Source of the DNA: an uncultured Collinsella sp.
Lineage (GTDB): Bacteria; Actinomycetota; Coriobacteriia; Coriobacteriales; Coriobacteriaceae
Assembly: GCA_900550835.1 (NCBI GenBank)
Contig: URTP01000104.1
Span: 1 to 6,957, forward strand
Direction of reading: 5' to 3'
DNA length: 6,957 bases
This document shows positions 1-3,697 of the stretch, piece by piece. Numbering within the stretch: the first letter of the stretch is position 1; every line of letters begins with the position of its first letter. The translations under genes were made by a program, and so were the position numbers. Under the pieces are notes generated by a model. It made no database searches. It saw only the letters and a program-made list of their open reading frames with translations, and was not told where the DNA came from.

Positions 1-341
1 ATGATTGCATCGCGACGGTCCTTGCAGTTGAGGACGCTCACTCCGGCAGCCGTCAGGGCGCGGTTGGTCTCTTTCATCGACAGCGCCATTGCAAAGGCAA
101 TCTGCAGCACCTTATTGCGGCTCGGATTGCGCGAACCGGTAAAGATCTGATAGCCAAAGGTCTCGTTGAGGTCGGCCATACGCACCACGCGTGAACGCTC
201 GAGCCCCTTCTCTTGCAGCAACTGCTTTAAGTAATCCGAAAGCGACGGGGCGGCAAAGTCGTGTTCCTTGATATAGCCATCGATACTCGGCGCATCAAGG
301 AGCTCGTTGAGCAACTCGTCCGTCAGCTTTTTATCGGGCAT
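1..341 (-). CDS. HTH (XRE-like) regulator, C-terminus cut by window edge
   Basis: The frame is open from an ATG at 341-339 to the left edge, giving 113 codons with no stop, so the C-terminus is missing. A GGAGG Shine-Dalgarno at 355-351 lies 9 bases upstream and fixes the start. Residues 1-45 are acidic and helical. Residues about 34-106 look like a lambda-repressor-type helix-turn-helix: SLSDYLKQLLQEKGL, then SRVVRMADLNETFGYQIFTG, then NKVLQIAFAMALSMKETNRAL. This matches the order of helices in XRE domains, with a Y-Q-I-F-x-G turn as the recognition region. No second domain is visible before the edge. It lies 38 bases after the lipoprotein gene on the same strand, with no terminator between them, so they are probably co-transcribed. 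DNA binding is inferred from the fold-like pattern only, and the target is unknown. Confidence 0.72.
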   Translation of the reverse strand, partial: MPDKKLTDELLNELLDAPSIDGYIKEHDFAAPSLSDYLKQLLQEKGLERSRVVRMADLNETFGYQIFTGSRNPSRNKVLQIAFAMALSMKETNRALTAAGVSVLNCKDRRDAI

Positions 342-379
342 GCGGCTTCACCTCCAAACGACCCAACGGCATCAACACG

Positions 380-922
380 CTAAGCAAGCACCCAGCTAGC
401 AGTCGCGGTCTTTTCGAGCATGTTGGCAAAATATAGGGCCTTCTTGATGTCGCCGTCAAAGTAAATATTGCCCGCAACGGAGCCGCCGGCGGCAAGGGTG
501 CCAGACTGCAGCTCGTCAGAGCCTTCGCTGTAATAGCCCTGGTTCTGCTGGGCGCCGTTGGCGTCCTCGCCCTTCCAGTCGTAGACATTGTAATCCGCGC
601 CCTCATCGCCATTGTTGACGTACGTGACGTGAATGCCCGTCATGGTCGAACCGTCAAAATTGGTAAGCCCGGTCTGCACGGAATCGACAGTAACGGAAAG
701 ACCGGCAGCCGTGGTAACAGTCGTGCCGACGGCCAGGTCGGTCGTAGGCTGCTCTTCCTTTTTCGACTCCTCCTTCTTATCTGCGTCGCCGGCGTCCTCG
801 GTGACGGTCGCCTTATCGCTACCGCAACCGGCAAGAAGACTGGCAGTCCCCAAGGCAACAGTGGCGAATGCGCCAAGTGCAGCGCGACGGCTCAGCAGCA
901 CTTCGTTTTCGAGCTTTTTCAT
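380..922 (-). CDS. Tat-like signal lipoprotein with DUF4352-like domain
   Basis: This is a predicted cell-surface lipoprotein of 180 residues. I chose the ATG at 922-920 because a GGAAGG ribosome site (935-930) lies 7 bases upstream. ATGs at 937 and 925 are in frame but the first would overlap that site. The N-terminus has a twin-arginine-like motif S11-R12-R13-A-A-L16, a hydrophobic stretch (about 14-31), and a lipobox L30-A-G-C33, so Cys33 should be lipidated. Then come an acidic/lysine-rich linker (about 36-62) and an Ig-like beta domain (about 64-180). The domain has the pattern of DUF4352 proteins: a GTTVTTAAGLSVTVDSV strand pair, HVTYVNNGDEG, a YNVYDWKGEDANG turn, and LAAGGSVAGNIYFDG. 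No enzymatic residues are apparent. Function is unknown; members of this family are often extracytoplasmic binding or immunity-like proteins, which is only suggestive. An HTH gene follows on the same strand. Confidence 0.85.
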   Translation of the reverse strand: MKKLENEVLLSRRAALGAFATVALGTASLLAGCGSDKATVTEDAGDADKKEESKKEEQPTTDLAVGTTVTTAAGLSVTVDSVQTGLTNFDGSTMTGIHVTYVNNGDEGADYNVYDWKGEDANGAQQNQGYYSEGSDELQSGTLAAGGSVAGNIYFDGDIKKALYFANMLEKTATASWVLA

Positions 923-995
923 CATGCATCCTTCCATCTATCCGGCTACCGTGCCGGCACACAGCACATCGTAGGAAGGATTAAACTTGAATTCA

Positions 996-1010
996 TTAGC
1001 TGAGAGCTAA
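996..1010. repeat. Short perfect inverted repeat upstream of lipoprotein gene
   Basis: TTAGCT-GAG-AGCTAA forms 6-base arms around a 3-base spacer, 74 bases upstream of the lipoprotein start. The surrounding gap (923-1086) holds no convincing gene. On the minus strand the sequence just downstream (TAATGA, about 999-994) could serve as a -10 element, which would place the dyad over the promoter as a possible operator. No regulator can be named, and a repeat this short can occur by chance. Confidence 0.25.
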
Positions 1011-1086
1011 AGTTGCGGTAAACGGCCAATGCGGTTATCCGAACGCCGAGCAAACGCACTTTGCGCAACCGTCTGCTGGCAGTGCA

Positions 1087-1422
1087 TCAACCCAACGTGA
1101 CGGATTCCCCGGTAAAGGTACTCACAAGCAACAGGATAAAGAAAACTAAATAGCTGATGCTCAATAGGTAGGCGACGACTAAAAAGATGGTCCATCCAAC
1201 ATTGGTCTTACCATCGGCGCGGCGTTGCTCGCGAGAACGGCACAGCCAGACCGTCACGCCAATGGCCACAATCAGCAACACGAGTGCCGCTGCTGCCAAC
1301 CCGGCAAGCGCAAACATCACGCCAATGCTCACAGCAATAACCGGAAGCAGTAGCAAGCCACACCCGCATCCACCCGGACTATATACGGAAGACTGTCGGC
1401 GTCGCCTCATCGCCACCCCCAT
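1087..1422 (-). CDS. Small three-helix membrane protein, unknown function
   Basis: I do not recognise this family. The frame encodes 111 residues from the ATG at 1422, or 107 from the ATG at 1410. The second is preceded at close range by a G-rich GGGGGTGG stretch that may act as a weak ribosome site; neither start is clearly better. The protein starts with an arginine-rich cytoplasmic end (RRRRQ, 6-10), then a Gly/Cys-rich turn (GGCGCG, 17-22). Two closely packed hydrophobic helices follow (about 23-42 and 43-61), then a basic loop (CRSREQRRADGK, 61-72) and a third helix (about 77-102). By the positive-inside rule the N-terminus and the basic loop would be cytoplasmic. It begins 12 bases after the higA stop on the same strand, so it may be co-transcribed with the toxin-antitoxin pair. 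No catalytic or transport motif is visible. Confidence 0.6.
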   Translation of the reverse strand: MGVAMRRRRQSSVYSPGGCGCGLLLLPVIAVSIGVMFALAGLAAAALVLLIVAIGVTVWLCRSREQRRADGKTNVGWTIFLVVAYLLSISYLVFFILLLVSTFTGESVTLG

Positions 1423-1434
1423 TATCTTTGAGCA

Positions 1435-1776
1435 CTACAGTGCGATGGCCTGCTGAACAGGAACGATCTTATCGAGTTCCGGTTCAATCCGCCTTTTCTC
1501 GGCCTCAAGGTCAAACGCCACCTGAGCGCGCAGCCAATAACCATCCGTCAGGCCAAAATAACGGCAAAGACGGAGGTCGGTGTCGGCCGTCACGCGACGT
1601 TTTCCCAAGACAATCTGCCCGATACGCTGAGCCGGAATCCCGGTCTCTTTCGCAAGGCGATATTGAGAAATGCCCATGGGAACAAGAAACTCCTCTTTGA
1701 GGAGCTCGCCAGGAGTCACCGGCGACAGCAAATCGGGCGCAGTCTCATCACTTGTGATAATCGACGATTTCGACAT
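1435..1776 (-). CDS. higA: HigA-type antitoxin, XRE-family HTH
   Basis: This is the antitoxin and probable autorepressor of a HigBA module, 113 residues long. The start at 1776 is chosen because an AGGAG site (GGAG at 1790-1787) lies 10 bases upstream. A longer in-frame extension to 1914 would run through the toxin gene without a ribosome site. The N-terminus (1-18) is short and likely flexible. The family signature follows: PVTPGELLKEEFLVPMGIS (19-37), the helix-turn-helix QYRLAKETGIPAQRIGQIVLGKRR (38-61), VTADTDLRLCRYFG (62-75), and the LTDGYWLRAQVAFDLEAEKR segment (76-95), where most HigA/VapI proteins carry a similar W-L-x-x-Q-x-x-x-D-L block. HigA binds and neutralises HigB and represses the shared promoter. 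The first 29 bases overlap the end of higB, which implies translational coupling. Family assignment is strong; activity of the pair is inferred. Confidence 0.92.
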   Translation of the reverse strand: MSKSSIITSDETAPDLLSPVTPGELLKEEFLVPMGISQYRLAKETGIPAQRIGQIVLGKRRVTADTDLRLCRYFGLTDGYWLRAQVAFDLEAEKRRIEPELDKIVPVQQAIAL

Positions 1777-2029
1777 TCCAAGCCATCTCCTGTCTCCACT
1801 CAAAACAGACCCGATAGCGCTCGTTAACACGGATGCTATATTGACCGGCACGATCGTCCTCCAAAGCTTCCAGGCGGTTGCCCGGTGGAACGCGAAGATC
1901 ATCAAGCGATGCACAAACCTGCAGTTGGCGAATCTTCCTCAACACAACACGCTCAAAGGGCTCGAACTTCCTGACCCGCACACCCATCGCAAAACGTTCG
2001 GTATCCTCATCTTTATACGATGCAATCAT
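1748..2029 (-). CDS. higB: HigB-type mRNA interferase toxin (RelE superfamily)
   Basis: This 93-residue protein has the full pattern of HigB toxins, which cut mRNA on the translating ribosome. The core reads KIRQLQ (32-37), then SLDDLRVPPGNRLEALEDDR (41-60), then GQYSIRVNERYRVCFEW (62-78), ending VEIVDYHK (86-93). The C-terminal Asp90-Tyr91-His92 and the basic residues Arg60, Arg67, Arg71 and Arg73 occupy positions expected for the RelE-like active site and RNA-binding surface, so the toxin looks intact. The ATG at 2029-2027 is preceded by a weak AAGG site about 8 bases away, which may keep toxin translation low. The gene comes before the antitoxin, the order typical of HigBA, and overlaps it by 29 bases. 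A palindromic operator candidate and a TATAAT box lie just upstream. Confidence 0.93.
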   Translation of the reverse strand: MIASYKDEDTERFAMGVRVRKFEPFERVVLRKIRQLQVCASLDDLRVPPGNRLEALEDDRAGQYSIRVNERYRVCFEWRQEMAWNVEIVDYHK

Positions 2030-2040
2030 AGTATCGCCTT

Positions 2041-2062
2041 ACGTTAATAACGTCAAACGTTT
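2041..2062. promoter_or_regulatory. Candidate HigA operator: adjacent palindromes
   Basis: A perfect inverted repeat, ACGTTA-A-TAACGT (2041-2053), is followed one base later by the self-complementary AAACGTTT (2055-2062). They share an AACGTT-like half-site. They lie between the -10 box (2086-2081) and the higB start (2029), where a HigA dimer could block transcription. HigA proteins are known to autoregulate through palindromes in this position. The assignment to HigA here is inferred. Confidence 0.55.
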
Positions 2063-2080
2063 CTATAGACTTATATCTCT

Positions 2081-2110
2081 ATTATACCGTACATCTGTTC
2101 GTATATTCTA
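2081..2110 (-). promoter_or_regulatory. Probable higBA promoter
   Basis: On the minus strand a perfect TATAAT (2086-2081) sits in an AT-rich island that contrasts with the GC-rich genes around it. Eighteen bases upstream is TAGAAT (2110-2105), a poor -35 match, so the promoter may depend on its strong -10. Transcription would start near 2075-2073, about 45 bases before the higB start and upstream of the palindromes. This gives the toxin-antitoxin genes their own promoter, separate from the amidohydrolase gene that ends at 2131. Confidence 0.5.
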
Positions 2111-2130
2111 GAGCAAGCATCCCTCGTCAA

Positions 2131-3318
2131 TTAACCAAGCAAAAGCAATCGTTTGTAGACATCGAGGCCTTTGAGCAGGATTTCCTCGTCAAAGAGCATG
2201 GTATCAGTATGCAGGGCGCTCATGGCATAGGCGGGGCAGCCATCCGAATCACTCGGGTTGTCTTGGTCCTCTGGCACGCCCGTGCCCAGCAAGAAAAACA
2301 CGCCCGGCAGATGGCGCTGATAGAACGCGAAATCCTCGGCAATCAGCAGCGGCTCGTCCACGAGCTGTAACTCGGGCAGAGCAGGCGCGATTCGGGCAAA
2401 TAACTCGGGGTCGTTGTCGACCGGCGGATAGCCCTCGGCAAAGTCTAGATCGTACGTGCAGCCCGTTGCAGCGCATGCCTCATCAAGCACGCGGCACACA
2501 CCCTCGCGTGCACGGTCGAACATGTCGTCCGTAAACACACGCAGGCTTCCGGCCACATGGGCCTCCCCCGCCACCGCGTTACAAACCGTACCGGCCTGCA
2601 GCAGACCAAACTTACCGATACAGGGCTCGTCGGTGCCCAGCTCGTCCATCAGCTCGCGCTCGGCAACCAAAAACTTTGCTGCCGCCAACGCGGCATCGTG
2701 CGACTCCCCGACCGGCACACCATAGGTCTTAGCGATGTGGATGCTCGTACCGTGAATATGGATATGCGTCTCGCTCGAACGCGCCAGCAGCGGACCGGAA
2801 CAACTCGCCAACGTGCCGGCAGGCAGATCGGGCCACACATGGAAGCCAAAAATGCGGTCGGCCCCATAGCGCTCGAACACACCACTCTCGCATACCGTCT
2901 TGGCGCCACCGGTCGTCTCCTCGGCCGGCTGAAACACAAAGAGCACGTTGCGCTTGATGGCACCCGGCTGCTCACGAATCGTACGATCGACATACGTCGC
3001 GGCGGCAAGCACCATGGCCATGTGACCGTCGTGACCGCACGCATGCATCTTACCGGGATGCGTCGAGGCAAAGGTCGCGCCCGTTGCCTCCGCGATGGGC
3101 AGGGCGTCCATGTCGGCGCGAATCGCCGTGGCATGCACGGCGCCCGTGCCGGCATCGAAGAAAGCGCAGACGCAGCTGGGACACGGATGGGTCACATCGC
3201 AGGTGAGCGGTGCCAACACGCCCTCGATATAGGCGATCGTCTGCGGAAGATCGAAGTCGAGCTCCGGGATCCTGTGCAAGTCGCGGCGGTAGCGACGGAG
3301 TTCTTGGAGCTCGGCCAT
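2131..3318 (-). CDS. M20D-family metallo-amidohydrolase, possible N-acetyl-diaminopimelate deacetylase
   Basis: This is a 395-residue, full-length M20D peptidase-family hydrolase. Such enzymes remove acyl groups from amino acids using two metal ions. Expected motifs are present in order: RRDLHRIPEL (11-20), RADMDALP (67-74), the metal-binding ACGHDGH (93-99, Cys94 and His96), the catalytic Glu pair in FQPAEE (129-134), FGFHVWP (157-163, His160), a lid-domain His194, CNAVAGEAHVAGSLR (246-260), and the C-terminal His370 in SALHTDT. The ATG at 3318 is preceded by AAAGGA (3330-3325), 6 bases away. The usual G-x-H-A-A-x-P-H stretch of the family is replaced by a GTSIHIAKTYGVP-like segment (190-202), so substrate choice may be unusual. 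It is divergent from a lysine operon that uses DapH, whose pathway requires a deacetylase of this family (DapL/YkuR type). That role is an inference; hippurate hydrolase or a general N-acyl-amino-acid amidohydrolase are alternatives. Confidence 0.88.
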   Translation of the reverse strand: MAELQELRRYRRDLHRIPELDFDLPQTIAYIEGVLAPLTCDVTHPCPSCVCAFFDAGTGAVHATAIRADMDALPIAEATGATFASTHPGKMHACGHDGHMAMVLAAATYVDRTIREQPGAIKRNVLFVFQPAEETTGGAKTVCESGVFERYGADRIFGFHVWPDLPAGTLASCSGPLLARSSETHIHIHGTSIHIAKTYGVPVGESHDAALAAAKFLVAERELMDELGTDEPCIGKFGLLQAGTVCNAVAGEAHVAGSLRVFTDDMFDRAREGVCRVLDEACAATGCTYDLDFAEGYPPVDNDPELFARIAPALPELQLVDEPLLIAEDFAFYQRHLPGVFFLLGTGVPEDQDNPSDSDGCPAYAMSALHTDTMLFDEEILLKGLDVYKRLLLLG

Positions 3319-3411
3319 ATTGGTTCCTTTCGTAGGTGCGCGTCGGCTGCTATCTATTGTGCCGCAAGATTGCTACACCCTTATTTCCAGCATATCCCTG
3401 CATTTTTTAAA

Positions 3412-3467
3412 CGTTATATACAAATACTCTTGTTTGGTAAAGTGCAACGTGGTAGGGTCGTTACCAC
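3412..3467 (+). promoter_or_regulatory. Candidate lysA promoter and 5' leader hairpin
   Basis: An AT-rich stretch between the divergent genes contains TATATA/TATACA (3415-3422), a plausible -10 element about 45 bases before the riboswitch. No good -35 could be found at the right spacing, so this is tentative. Transcripts starting near 3429 would next include a perfect hairpin GTGGTA (3449-3454) / TACCAC (3462-3467) with a 7-base loop, ending exactly where the riboswitch begins. The hairpin could stabilise the 5' end, or be a DNA operator. Confidence 0.3.
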
Positions 3468-3628
3468 TTGATAGAGGCGCGGGCACGAAGAGCCGCGGGC
3501 GAGCCGGCAGGCTTTGACCCCGCGGGGAGGCGAAACCCGCCGAACTGGGTTTTTCGGGCACGAACAGCCTGGTGGGCCTGCGGGAAACACCCGCAGGACT
3601 GTCTGCAGCAATGCGGGAGCGCTATCCG
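3468..3628 (+). promoter_or_regulatory. Lysine riboswitch (L box) aptamer
   Basis: The RNA would carry the conserved elements of the lysine aptamer. Helix P1 is closed by GATAG (3470-3474) and CTATC (3622-3626). The 5' strand continues as GATAGAGGCGCG, very close to the GATAGAGGTGCG I recall from the Bacillus subtilis lysC leader. The 3' strand ends GGAGCGCTATC, close to that leader's GGAGGGCTATC. Between them lie the P2/P3 region with the conserved GCCGAA (3539-3544), an AACAGCCTGG segment, a perfect 8-pair stem CCTGCGGG (3577-3584) / CCCGCAGG (3590-3597) with an AAACA loop, the conserved CTGTC (3599-3603), and a GCA-GCAA-TGC tetraloop stem (3605-3614). It lies 69 bases upstream of lysA, which fits control of lysine synthesis genes by lysine. 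Boundaries are approximate. Confidence 0.93.
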
Positions 3629-3687
3629 GACATTGGGTCCACGCTATGCGGATTCGATGCGCAGGTAGCGCCGTCTGGATAGCGAGG
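3620..3687 (+). promoter_or_regulatory. Riboswitch expression platform reaching the lysA ribosome site
   Basis: Several mutually exclusive pairings are possible. CGCTATCC (3620-3627), which includes the 3' strand of P1, can pair perfectly with GGATAGCG (3677-3684). CCACGCTAT (3639-3647) can pair, with one mismatch, with ATAGCGAGG (3679-3687), which contains the GAGG ribosome site of lysA. CGCTATGCG (3642-3650) can instead form a local hairpin with CGCA (3660-3663) and TAGCG (3666-3670). No run of T follows any of these stems, so control by masking of translation start is more likely than a terminator. Which pairing prevails with bound lysine is not settled by inspection. Confidence 0.6.
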
Positions 3688-3697
3688 TTTACGGGAC

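Noticed and set aside
1055..1070. CGCA-AAG-TGCG stem downstream of the small membrane gene as a terminator (minus strand)
   Set aside because: The stem is only four pairs and is followed by just three T residues, so it is too weak to call.
1007..1195. 62-codon minus-strand frame overlapping the end of the membrane protein gene
   Set aside because: No ribosome site or domain pattern, and it overlaps a better-supported frame.
1432..1443. GCACT-AC-AGTGC inverted repeat over the higA stop codon
   Set aside because: The arms are five bases with a two-base loop, too small for a stable terminator, and no T-run follows.
1435..1914. Longer higA start giving 159 residues
   Set aside because: The extra N-terminus is read through the higB coding region in another frame, without a ribosome site, and is not HigA-like. 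The start at 1776 has AGGAG at proper spacing.
2557..3471. 304-codon open frame on the plus strand opposite the M20D gene
   Set aside because: The minus strand has the full M20D motif set and a good ribosome site; the plus frame is Arg/His-rich without family pattern.
3545..3560. TTTTT run after a GC-rich stem, resembling an intrinsic terminator in the lysA leader
   Set aside because: It falls within the aptamer between conserved segments and belongs to the P3 region; no stem ends directly at the T-run.
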